Shown piece after piece: positions 1 to 12,900 of a stretch of 64,000 bases of DNA (its first letter is position 1; each line of letters begins with the position of its first letter). The stretch is from Tanypteryx hageni. Its lineage: Eukaryota > Arthropoda > Insecta > Odonata > Petaluridae. The stretch covers positions 189,637,548 through 189,701,547 of the forward strand of contig CM054115.1 in NCBI GenBank assembly GCA_028673005.1, written 5' to 3'. The position numbers and the translations under genes are program-made. The notes under the pieces are model-generated. The model was not told where the DNA came from, did not search any database, and saw nothing but the letters and a program-made list of their open reading frames with translations.

Positions 1-184
1 TCTGAATTTTTAACGAAAGCTCTTGAGATAAATCTTGGTACGCTATATCAACATAGTCAAAATGCAGAATAACTAATGAAGTTACCAGATGCTTTTTTAG
101 AGAAACCGGAGTACTGCTACTTAACTTCTCGAGTGAGTGAAGAGATGAGTTTACTGTTTTACACACATTTATAACATGTGAGGC

Positions 185-415
185 CCAAGAGAGAGAGAAA
201 GAAAGAGAGGAGAGAGGGAGGGAGATGGGGAAAAGGGAGAGGTAGAGATATATAGATAATGTTCTTTATTATCGTGAGATTGAGACTAGGAAGTATATTT
301 TTCCAGAGAAGGAGCATGGGGGAGAGAGAGATAGTAAGGAAGGGAGAGAGAAGGGAGACAGGGGAGAAGGAGGGAGGGAGGAGGATAAGAGAGAAAAGGA
401 GGAAGAATGGGAAGT
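185..415. repeat. Purine-rich (GA/GGGA) low-complexity tract
   Basis: Two blocks of nearly pure A and G, built on GAGAGAGA, GGGAGGGAG and GGAAGAA, separated by ordinary sequence at about 242-303. They sit in the intron upstream of the first exon. Bases 1-180 and 420-790 show nothing recognisable. Confidence 0.8.
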
Positions 416-791
416 GCCTTAAATTTAGTACTTAATCCATGCATACTTGTCATATTTGACAGGCAAGTACGCTAGTATAAAGATAATAAAGGAAATAAAT
501 TATTGTGATTATTCGTTTAAGGATGTACTTTATGCAACATATGGTTGTTCAAATAAAAATTGTTTATTGAAATACTTTCAGTTAGACTAGAATGTTAGAA
601 TCTAAACAAATTACACCAAAATGTAATTGTTAAACAGTACTCAATCTGTAAGGTGCTACTGCAACATATACGGTCATCCTGATGTAACATGTGTTGATGC
701 AAGAAGTGGTCAGTTGTGCAGGAATTCTCTCACTTAATTGCTGACCTGCAAATGACTTTGCATTTATAAAATTTTACTTTGTATTTCTCAG

Positions 792-984
792 GTCTGATTA
801 TCATCATTTAGTTTTTCAAGCTCTCACACAGAAGAGTGGATACATAAAGTTACTTCCTCCTGCAATTTGGAAACCTGAACTTTTATGGTCTGGGAAGCAA
901 ATCATATCAACTATTATTATAAATATTACTCCAGCTGGTAAAAGTTGCATCAACCTTCACTCTAAGGCAAAAATAAGTTCCAAG
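792..984 (+). CDS. POLR1A: POLR1A exon (first in window)
   Basis: Acceptor TTTCTCAG, donor AAG/GTAATG. Encodes [21 protein letters not shown] and then [14 protein letters not shown], the conserved stretch just after the active-site domain. The first base completes a codon from the upstream exon. Ends in phase 0. Confidence 0.92.
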
Positions 985-3900
985 GTAATGTAGAATGTGT
1001 GCCTTTTTTATTTTACCACTTTATAATACCAACAACTTTATAAGTATTTTAGATTTGAAATTACAGATTTAAGAATTTGGTTATGATTGTAGGTTAAATG
1101 AAATAAAAGTGACAATTATTTTGTGCTATTTCCATGTAAAGAAAAAATCATGATTTGTTTCAACAAATGGTCATCATATGAACAAGTATACTTGTTATTT
1201 GATGATGATGATGAACATTCTTCAAAACTTTTTTCTTTATGCAAAAATAGCAAGATCTATTCAGGAAAAATATTTGTAATACCAATTTTAAAAATAACAT
1301 ATGGTGGTAACTTTGTGCCATCCACTAACACTGCCAGCATTACAGTAATGAGCATTTTTTTCATTCCCGAAGTTTTTATAATGACGTTTTTTGTGCTGTT
1401 TTCATTAACTGTATAATTCAATGGCATGTTGAAATAAATAGGTGTCTCATCGGCATTAATCATTTAGCTCAGAAGGTAATTGTGAATTTTCCACAATGCA
1501 ATGACATTCTTCTGAAAAGCAATAAGTTTGTCTGTGTAGTCAGAAGTTAAACATTGGAAGAGAGAAGTTCTTCATCATAGGCAAAACCATTATACAGTGG
1601 AACCTCGGTTTACGAGCTTAATTCGTTCCGTAAAACTGTTCGTAAACCGAGTTGTTCGTAAACCGAAACAATTATTCCCATAAGAATCAATGTAAAATGG
1701 ATTAATCCGTTCAAGACCCCAAGAAAATGGCCGTTTATTATTATCTTTATTTTCTACTTCATGCTTGAAATCCTATACAAAACAATGAAAATTCATAGTT
1801 TTAACTAAAAAGGAATTGGAAGTAATAAAACAAAAAGAATAAACGTAAAAACAAACTTTATTTCAACTTATCTTACAAAATAGTAAAGTGTTATTGTTTG
1901 GAAGGGGAGTCCCCTTCCATGAAAACATCAGGTACTTGAAGTTCATCAGGTTTCTATCTCACTAAAAACCTATCCAATGAGATTTGTTTCTCTTCCATTC
2001 GTTCATCAGTCTCTGAAAATAATATTTCCTCTGTCACCGTCTTTTGCTGCTCATTAAGAAGCTGTTCCAGTTCTTCCGTAGTGAGTTCATTGCTGTGGTC
2101 CTCCACTAGCTCCTCCACATCAACATTATCAACTTCTAATCCAATCCTATTGCCTATAGATACAATATCATCGACAATATCAACAGACTCAGTCTCATAG
2201 CCCTCAATGCCAGATATACAGCCTGGCTACAAGTTCCTCCAGGCTGATTTCATAGTTCTGTGAGTCACTAGCCCCCAGGCTTTGTCAATGAAACTTAAAT
2301 AATGGAGGATATTAAAATGTTTTTCCAGAATTCTCTGAGTGTTAATTCTGTGTCAGAGGTTGCTTCGAAACACCTTTGAAATAATTCCTTGATGCACAGT
2401 TTCTTAAAGTTTGAAATGATCTGCTGGTCCATAGGCTGGATTAGAGGAGTCGTGTTAGGGGGCAGGAACTTCACCTGGAGGATGAGCAGGAGCATTGTCC
2501 ATCACAAGAAGGCATTTTAGGGGCAATTCGTTTTCTTGGAGGTATTTTATCACGCTTAGGGCAAAGGCTTCATGGATCCAGTCAATAAACAGTTGCCTGG
2601 TTACCCAAGCCTTACTATTAGCCCTCCACATAACAGACAGTTTACTTTTCATTACATTATTTTTCTTAAACACCCTCGGATTCTCAGAGTGGTAGACAAG
2701 AAATGGCTTGACCTTGAAGTCCCCACTTGCATTTCTACATAGTAAAAGAGTCAGCTTCCTTGGCTTATGTCCAGGCAAAGTCTTTTCTTCCCGAGTGATG
2801 TAGGTCCTATTTGGTATTTTTTTCCAAAATAGGCCAGTTTCATCACAGTTGAATACTTGCTGGGGAAGAAAACTCGAAACTTTTACATAGTCATTAAATT
2901 CTTGTACATATTTCTTAGCAGCTTCTTGGTCTGAGCTTGCAGCCTCTCCATGCCTAATTACATTATGTATTCCAGTTCTCTTCTTAAACTTCTCAAACCA
3001 TCCTCGGCTAGCTTTGAACAGTTCAGTATAAGTACTCGTACCAGGGTTTGTTATTAACAAGTCATCATGTAATCACTATCACCAGCTAACTGTTTCTCAT
3101 TTATCCAAATCAACAGCAATTTTTCCACTTCGTCAATCAATTGTGGTCTTTGTTTACTAATAACTTTTACTCCTTTCGCGACATCAGCTTTCTTGATCGT
3201 CTCTCTTTTTTTTAGTATAGTACAGATCGATGATTTCGCCATACCGAATTGCGTAGCAAGATCCGAGACACGAACACCATTTTCATATTTAGATATTTCT
3301 TTTTTCACCCCTATCGTTTTTTTATTTCTTTTCAATTTACTTTTATCATTCTTTGGCTTCATGGTGGTCTAAAAAGATAATTTAATTAAGTGTAAATTAA
3401 ACTTTGAAACAATAGCAACACGTATACAGAAACAATATAAGACTCACTCGAGCAGCAGTTCAATAAATGCGACTCACTCGAACAGCAGTCTATCCTGAGT
3501 GAACGCTACCGCGAAACTAAAGTGGCACCTCCCAATTGGGTTATGGGAACCATTTATGTCCTTTTCTAATTGCTTTTGCCATGAAGTCCTTAATACCAAA
3601 TGCCATGAAAATCTGTTTGGTCGGAGGAGAGAATGAACGTGCATACAAAAGAAGTCAATAGGAGCAAAATGTGCCTAAAAATGCACTGCATTTAATTCGT
3701 TGATATTATCGTTTATTTTTACCATATCTTGGTTAAAACATTTTTTTGTTTGACATATTGTTTATGGCTTGAGATGTTCATTATCCAAAAATATCTATTA
3801 TCCAAAATGGCTCAGGTTCTGACCATTTCTGATAAACTATCTTCTTCTTCCGTTTCTAATGATTACCTTTCCGCTATTTGCTGTTGAATTTTATTTGGTC

Positions 3901-6900
3901 CTATAAATGAAGCAAAATAACTATGGTGCATTATAATTGAATTAATGGCATCGAAACTGAAGACCTTGGATGGTGATCGGCCAGCGCAAACAAAAACAAT
4001 TTTTTAAACATTGTAAATTACAAGATTACAAAAGCACATTTTTTAGAATTATCACATTAAATTTTGGAATACGGTAGGGTCTCAAATAATGTGAATTCAG
4101 AGAATGTGAGCCCACTTATATGTGACTGATCCGCTAAGTATTTTTTGTGAATTTTACCACAATCATGGACCCTAATAGGAAAATTAGTGGTGGTGCTATT
4201 AGTAGTGGTGTCGAAAGTGAGGAGAAAACGAAAGCTGATAATGTGAGAAAAGTCAAGATTTTGGACTTATTAAGAAGTGGCGTCTCAAACTCAGAGGTTG
4301 CGTGGCGGTTCAACATGAACGAATTTTCCGTGCATTCTATTGAAATTCGTGAAAGGGAAATATGCAAAGCAGTGGAAGAAAGTGCATCAGCATACATGGT
4401 TTATAGGAGGTCATGTAGTTTTACCCTAGCATATGTACAATAGTTTTCTATAGGGGAACTCCAACTTACGCTAATTCACACTTACCCGGGGATACCAGGA
4501 TCCTAACCCTCACGTACTTTGAGACCCTACTATACTTAACGTTTATGCATTTTTCAACAAACTTCAGATTTAGCTATCACACTGCATAATTATAATGTAG
4601 CATTGTATTTTCATTAGAGTGAAGCAATTATAACGATGTGTAAAATCCAAAATTTATTAAAAACATACCTCACCACAGTTAAGCAATTTTCATATGATCT
4701 TGATCCATTTTCTAAAGTAAACTGAATGTTTTCGCACTTTGCTTTTATTGTTGTATCAATGTAAACAAAACCAAACTTTACCATAGTACAGCCCCGCATA
4801 GATAGTTAAGGGTTTTCTTGAAATCCTTTGAATAGGCAAATGGACCTACAGACACTCTCCAAAATCAATAGGGCTCATGTCTGTTACTATCTAAAACTAC
4901 CCTGAAAATCTTAGTTTTCCAGCTCTTCTTGTTATTTCAAAATTTTGCCCACGGACGGACAAAGTGAAGACAACAGATTTTTTTTAAAGCGCTAACAAAA
5001 ACGGATCAGAGCTATTATAATTTAATTTAATTTAACATAGGTACCAACAGCAAAATAACATAAGAATGACAGATGAATATCGATTAAGAAGATTAAAATT
5101 CAGTCATGAGCCTAACCTAACCCACTTCAAAGCAAAAATCCATCCAAAGCAAATCTTTCCCTAATCATCCCAACAGTAAAGATAACAAGTGTAAAATTTC
5201 CAATGTCACTGCAAAAGACGATAGAATCATGGCAAGCCAATGTAAAAACATACTAAAAGTGAACAGATGAAATTGATAGAAATAAAGCAAATAAACATAA
5301 ATAATAACAAATTTGTCTTTAATTCGCATATAATACATAACCGAGTATCATTGGAACAAAGAAGTGAAGGTAAGTAAGAAAAAAGTTGGGATTGTATTAA
5401 CAGACTGTAGCCATTTAAGAACTTTATTTCCTAAATAAAAATTTAAATGGCAATTGCGCTATATCGAAAATGTGCTAAATGAACATGTGCTAAGCAAGGC
5501 ATGCCTGTATTCCTCTTCACTAAACCCAAGATATTCTTCCTCTGAACTAGAGGCTTCAGTGTTATCTTCGTATAGCAAATGATCTTCTTTGCCATCTAAG
5601 GCCATGGCTAATTCCACATTTCTTAAAAGATTTTACAATAATTTCTGGACTGATCCTGGCCCACAATGCCTTAACCTACTCACCTACGCCCAACCGTAGC
5701 ACCATTAAGAAACGACAAAGGAGAGGTAGTTTACGATAGCATTGATAAAGGAAACTTGTTAAACTCATTTTTTCAAAGCGTATTTACGACCGAAGTGGAG
5801 AAAGGGAAAGAAGATCCACCTGAACCAAGCGAAGAGAAGATGAACGATATACTTATATCAGCGAAAGGGATAGCAGAACAGCTCAAAATCATCAATGCAA
5901 ACAAATCCCCCGGACCAGAAGAGATACCAGCTAGAGTACTAAAGGAATTAGCGTTAGAAATAGCACCATATCTCGAAACAGTTTTCAGGAAGTCACTTAG
6001 TCATGGCGTTATACCTAAGGAATGGAAATTAGCGTTTATAACTCCGCTACATAAAGGCGGGAAAAAAGACGACTGAGAAAACTACAGGCCGATTTCGCTA
6101 ATCTCAATATCTTGCAAGATTCTAGAGCACATCATCGTTAGTTCTGTGATGGACTTCTTAGATAGCCAGGACTTGCTCAGTAAATATCAGCACGGTTTTA
6201 GGAAGGCAAGATCTTGTGAAACTCAGCTCGCTCTGTTTGCATATGATATACTACGATTCGGTGATCGAAATACTCAGTTAGACGCGGTTTTTCTTGACTT
6301 CAAGAAGGCATTCGATAAAGTCCCTCATATTAAGTTATTGAAAAAATTACAAGCCTGTGGAATAAATCGAAAGATAATCGAGTGGATCAGGGACTTTTTC
6401 AATGATCGGGAACAAATAGTAGTCATAGATGGATTTAAATCCGATTCGGTCAGCGTGGCCTCCGGCGTTCCACAGGGAAGTGTCATCGGTCCCCTATTAT
6501 TCCTTATATACATAAATGACTTAGATAAGGTTATTACAAGTAAAATCAAGTTATTCGTGGATGATACGGTAGTTTACAGAGAGATTAACAGACCTGCTGA
6601 TCAAGCATTACTTTCTAACGACCTACACACAATTCTCGAGTGGTGTAAAGAGTGGCAGTTAGAGCTGAACTTAGGTAAGTGTTCCGTCATGAGATTCCGG
6701 AGAAACAAAGAAATTGAGGCGATGAATTACAGTATAGAAGGCGTACATCTAAAATTAGCCGAATCCGTCAAATACTTAGGTGTCCTTTTAACAAGTAACC
6801 TCTCATGGGACACACATACGAAATATATCCGGGAAAGCTAAGCAGAAACTAGGATTCATCAAACGGATAGTAGGTAAAAGCGAAGAAAAAGTCAAAGAGA

Positions 6901-9900
6901 CATGTTACTTTTCTTTAGTTAGACCGCTGCTAGAGTATGCATCGAGCATATGGGATCCGTACGAGAAAGGATTAATCACCAAGTTAGAGAAAGTGCAGCG
7001 AAAAGCTGCTAGATTCGTCAAAAATTGTTATGATAGAAATAAAAGCGTTACAGGCTTGATACAGGACTTAGGATGGGAATCACTAGCTGAGCACCGATTA
7101 CGTGCTAGGTTAAAACTTCTTGAGAGATTTAGAACGTGTACTTTCTCCAGCGACGTCGAAGATATAATAAGAACTCACACCTATATCGGTAGAATGGACC
7201 ATCCCCGTAAAATAAGAGAGATAGCCTGTAGGACAGAGAGATACAAAGGCTCATTTTTCCCTAGAACGATAGCTGAGCAGAATAAAACTTGCGATCAAAA
7301 GTAACCTCGCGTAGGGGCGTAAACCAAGGCCTAATTTTTGGAGTTTTCCCCTTGGTGTTAGTACACCCCCTGCCACACACCCTTGCGGTGGCTTGCAGGG
7401 TAAACTGTATATGTAGATGTACACAGGATATACGAAAAATCAAATTTTTTTATAAAAAAGTCAGGGTTAACCTATACATGAGATTGACATATACACGAGT
7501 ATATATGGTAATCATCTGATTTTTTATACAGAATGTTAGTTGGAAGAAGTTATTACATAAGTAGGATGTAAAAGAAAGAGACTAACCTGAGCAGCAAGAA
7601 GACCAACTGGTTCGCCAGGTGGACTGATAGACAGCATCGATTTCAAATAAGCCATGTTCTTAATGTCTTCTATTCTTCGTAAGGAAATGTTTTCATTTAA
7701 AGAAACTTTATCAATATAACTATCTATCATATCCTGAAGGTTCTCACTAATTGACCCATAAGTAGAATCTATTCTGTACCTCGAATTGATAGGATCTGGA
7801 CATTTTGTTATTGCCATTGCCCTATTGAGAACAAATGCAGTCATAAAATAACACAAAAATGTAAAACAGCAAACCTGGCATTAAAACACATTAAAATGCC
7901 ATTCATTACCTCTTCCTTTCACTGAGATCATTGCGTATCAATCTCTCCATCCATATATTCAAGTCAAGAGGACATCCTGTGCGAAGATTGATATTTTTCT
8001 CATCCGAAGAAAAGGAATTTTTTTTTCCAATGTTGAAGCTAAGAAAAGGACTTATTCTAAAAATTTCTTTTCCTTGGAATTTTGTTCTCCATTCTCGTAT
8101 CTACAGAAAAAATGCATAGCAATAAAGCTTTTATTATTATTTATTGATTAACATACAATATATAATTTTCTCCAACAAAAAAATTTTCTTTCAAATCATG
8201 ATTAATCTTATTTATTTTTCCTCTTCAATTGTAAGATGAAGAAATAAATTTCTTATTAATCTAAGTGGGAGCCAATAAAAGAAACTACAATTTCCTTAAA
8301 AGTTTTAAGTAATGAAGGAGAAAAGAAGTTAATAAACCTATCAACAATTTCTCTTCATGAATGGCAACATAATTGAGAAGAATTTTAAACTTTCAGGAAC
8401 TGTCTCACATAGAAACCCATGCATTTCTTCTGGGGATAAAATCCAAAACAATGGGGCAAGAAAACATTATAAAAATGAAATTTCTGGATTTTTCGAATTT
8501 TATTATCATTTGTATACCTTGACTGATCTACAATCAAATTTCTATACATAAAAGAACCAAGAAAAATTAAACTAGAAGTTATTCAAATAGAAAATAGATA
8601 GAAATAGAAAATCTGCTTGTTTGTAAGATTGAAAGTTTGAAAATTGGAAGATTACTGTATTGTACATTCTGCATCATCAATAATTCTTCAATCTTTCATC
8701 ACATTAAATTTGAATTGTTGCTATTTTTATTCTTACCTTATCTTTTTGCTCCTGTATTTTTTCCATTTTTGATATATTTTTCACCTGATTACAGGCTTTC
8801 ATACTTAAAACTACTTTCCTATTATCAACTAGAAATGGAAACAATTTTTCATTCATAAACTTTGATTTTGATATGTCCATTCCATCTTCTCCATAGTAAA
8901 ACTGAAAGCAAAGAACAATTTGAAAGTAAATGTCAGAAATATGTACAGAAAAATGAAAGATTAACCACAACAGAACTTACTTGAACTAAACTTCCATCAC
9001 TGTCCCTTACAGTAAGATCATACTTCACAGTTAAACCCTCTAAATGCTTCACTAAACATCTCTGTAGGTATCCACTACGACTAGTTTTCACAGCAGTATC
9101 AATCAATCCCTGATAAACAAAATATTACATTTCATCTTTATTTTCTACACACAATGTAATGGTGAAGTGCAGGATAAATTATATAAATAATAAAATATTT
9201 CAAGTACTAAACAAATTTTCTTAATTTAGCTTAAACCTAGAGTACACCTATCAGCAATTTTGAGAAATTGCTGGAAGAATATGGCAAGCAAGTTTATGGA
9301 AGTGCGAATAAATTCATCAATATTGAGATGCAAAATGAAAAAATACAAAATAACTTATTTTATGGAAGTTTTTTAATCCAATGAGTGATATTTTTGCTAT
9401 GCCTTTGATCCTGTTTATTATACTGGCAAGAACCACAAGTTTTCTCAAACTAGACAAGCCCAAAAAAGAATCAAGTAAAAATTTACACTCAATATATAAG
9501 AATAGAATATCGTGATATAATGGAATGTAGGTTTTCCATTACTGGCAGAGTAATGCTGAAGAAGTGGATCATGGTTGTAATTAATTTGTCGTCGTATGTT
9601 TAGAAACTAAAAGTTTCTATGATAAATAACATTAATTTTAGTTGGTTGTATTAGTGTATTAGATGGTTGTTTAAGTTCCTAAATTATTTCGGAGCAAATA
9701 GATAAATTAAAATTTTTTACTGAAAAAACTTTCTTTAAATCTAGGTGCATCTTATTGCTCAGAAAATACAGTAAATAATTATAATTGACTTATATTAAAA
9801 TTTATTTTTTGCTTAAATTTACTAGTTATGTTACTACTCAAACTATCATTTTTTAACCAAGAATGCTACTGCCATAATAAAAATTAAAAGCCTACAGATC

Positions 9901-12900
9901 ATTACTAGTTTCACAAAAAATTATTAATGCATTTTTTTATGAAATCTGCAATGACAATATATTTTTTAACTTTTCTTTGGCGCACTGAGTAACTCATTGT
10001 AAAAATTTACAAAAACACATTTTAGCAATTTACCAAAAAAATTTAGATTACCCTAGATAAAATCAAGCTTTAAAAATAATCTAGAAATAAAATGCAAGGG
10101 TAGTACATTATTTGCATACTACTTTTTTAATATTACTAAAGTGATACCTGCCAGCATTTTTTTGTATTATCTCCCTTGTAAAGGGAGATAATACAAAAAT
10201 ACAGATAATACTGTAGATGTAGATGCAAACTTGCGTGATAGTCACCGCTTAATTCTGCCAGATTCAGTCAGATAATGTATGTTGTCATCCGCAATTCATT
10301 TTTCCGTTCTTCTCTCATATTCTCCTTAAATGGCTTATTCAATGAGACATCTACTGGTTGGAGTTAAGAAGTGAGTATCCCAGGTATGACAGCCATTTCA
10401 GTGTTGAAATCCTGGAATAGTTCCTTCAGAGGTTCCGTAAGATGAGAACAGTACTGATCACAAACCAAAAGAGCCTTCTTTATTAGAACTCCTTTTCTCC
10501 TTCCCCATACCTTTTCTATCCACATTTTCATTCCATTGTTATCCATCCAACCCTTTTCATGAACATGTACAATAATGCCAGCTGGGGTCTTCTCTTTCGC
10601 TTGAAAATTACCATTAGGGGCAGTTTAGTCCTGTCAGCACAGCATGCAAGCACTACTGTGTAGTGAGCTTTCTCATGGCCACTTGTTTTTATTGAAATAC
10701 TCTTTTCACCTTTAATATTTACAGTCCTGTTTGAGGGGACATCAAATCTGAGCCAAGTCTTATCCATATTTCCTATTTGACCTACCGTATCTGCCCGAAT
10801 AGAAGCCGACCCCGGATTTAAGCCGACCCCACGAAATTTTCCAACATTTTTTGCCAAAAAAAGTATTTTCGTAAATTTTATGCTTAAGTGTACCAGACAT
10901 GCACGCACAACCTAGAATACATTATGCATTACATCTATATAATTATATACGTTCCATATAAAGTTTTATTAGGTATTATTACTGTTAATTATAAATATAG
11001 TCAACGCCGTTGCTCACACCTTACAATCAAATGTAAGTATATTTATTTATCTTACTGGAATTCAAACTGTTGTGCATCGAAAGCTGTCATCGAATTTGGC
11101 GTGATCGTCTACATAGTCATTATACGCAATTTTAATAGATTCTATGAAAGAGGTTTCCAAGTTTTATTATTATTGCTGTTAATTATCAGATGAATTACAG
11201 TTAATGCCGTGCTCACACCTTCGAATCAGACGTATCTTATGTTAGCAGAATTTAAACAGTTGCGCATCGACAGTATACGCAAGTTTAATACATTCTATGA
11301 AAGAGGGTTTTAACATGCATACAAAAATGACAATGGCTATAGCAAAATAAACAAGAAAAATAAATATGAACTCCTTTATACTGTCGGCTCCTAACTTTAA
11401 GGTACCTGCCATTTAAATGATCCGTAAAAGTTACGACGTCTGCTACATCTGATCTTTAAATCGATTGCAGCACCAAGAAGTGCAATTAAAACAAAGAGTT
11501 GAAGAAGCTTAGTGTAGTCAGAATTTGTAAAAACCTCTAATAAGACCGGTGTTGGTATCTTAAGAACTCGTTGCAAATTATGATCAAAACGAATTTGCTG
11601 TAGCATGCAATCATGCTATGAACCTGGTGGGTTGTTAAAACTCGATTGTTTTATATACCGCCGTTTCCTTTGGATAAGAACCCATTTACTTTTAACTACG
11701 TGTTAAAATATATAAATAACCTTCAATAGCAATTTAAATTACAGCTCCGGGCAATCGCTGTAAGAAGGGAGCGTTTTTCAGACATCGAGTGCCTTATCAG
11801 TGGAATATAGGAGGTATGCTATGGAAATAAGACATTTTTCAGCGATGGCGTCGTACGAGGATGCCAAATTTTTCCTCAGGCTCGCATTTAAGCCGAGGGT
11901 GATTTTTTCATGATAGATTTTGACAAAAAATATCGGCTTATATTCGGGCAGATACGGTATTTCTATATTGTTTTTCTTTCAGCAATTGATGATGAACTGA
12001 TAGAAGGACACAATTTTTTCTTCATATTCTGAGCAAGTTTAGTTCTAGTGCACATACAAAGTCTATTATGCTTCATGAATTTATAGCACCATGCTGCCCC
12101 TGCTTTAAATTGTCCTATTTTCCTCTCACAAGATAGATCTATGACATGCATTCGGATCATTTTTGTTGACGCAGCAATACCATGTTTCTGCACTCAATTT
12201 AACACACCAGCCTCTAGTTCAGGCCATGATGCAGCCTTTCCATGCCTAGCATGTTTTTCTTTGGGTATGAATTTGAGAATACCTTCTCTGTCAGTGAAGG
12301 ATCACAATACCTCTCTGCTGCCCTATTTCCATACTTTTCCACATAAGCTATTACTTTTAATTTATATGACGCAATGTATGAAATTCGTTTTCTTTTATCC
12401 ATATTATAAAAAAATTAGGAGTTAAACAATAAACTGAACTAAGTTAAAGCATAAAAATATGCAAATGAACACTTCCACAAAACATATAGCTTGAAACAAA
12501 CTAGGGGAATTATCTATTTCTCAATGGAAGTACGTGCATGCGTACTGCAGCAGGTTAGAAGTTGTAACCTGCTACTTTCTTCTTCCCCGATAGATGGACT
12601 TACGGTGTGAGAGCAAAATAAAAACTTTTTATTTTTAAATTCATTATAGAAAAATTATTTTCGAGGGAATATTTCATGGAACACTTTGGCAATGCTAGCG
12701 GAACACCAGTTGAAAAACACTGGTCTAGGCTGTAGTAAAATTTTGAGTGGATCGTGGTGGAGACGTGACATCATAGGGCTTAGGTAAGGTAGCTTAGCAT
12801 ACATTGTAATGTCACTGGATGCCATATAGTGATTTTTTGAGACATATGGCTTACCCAGTATTATTTGTGACACCAGGTTCTACAATTGGATTTATTTTAA

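Noticed and set aside
185..415. GA-rich tract as a promoter or GAGA-factor site
   Set aside because: It lies between POLR1A exons, with no transcription start evidence; low-complexity drift explains it.
1123..1416. 97-residue plus-strand frame
   Set aside because: It is the complement of a minus-strand Tigger transposase fragment ([14 protein letters not shown]), with low-complexity translation on this strand.
7261..7519. Short frames on both strands around the LINE 3' end, duplicated at 24056-24314
   Set aside because: They overlap LINE 3' UTR and intron sequence, and repeat in both arms only because the DNA is duplicated. No family motif.
8704..8970. 88-residue frame as an independent gene
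   Set aside because: It is the antisense copy of the POLR1A exon 22674-22838 with intron at each side; it has no promoter or splice partner of its own.
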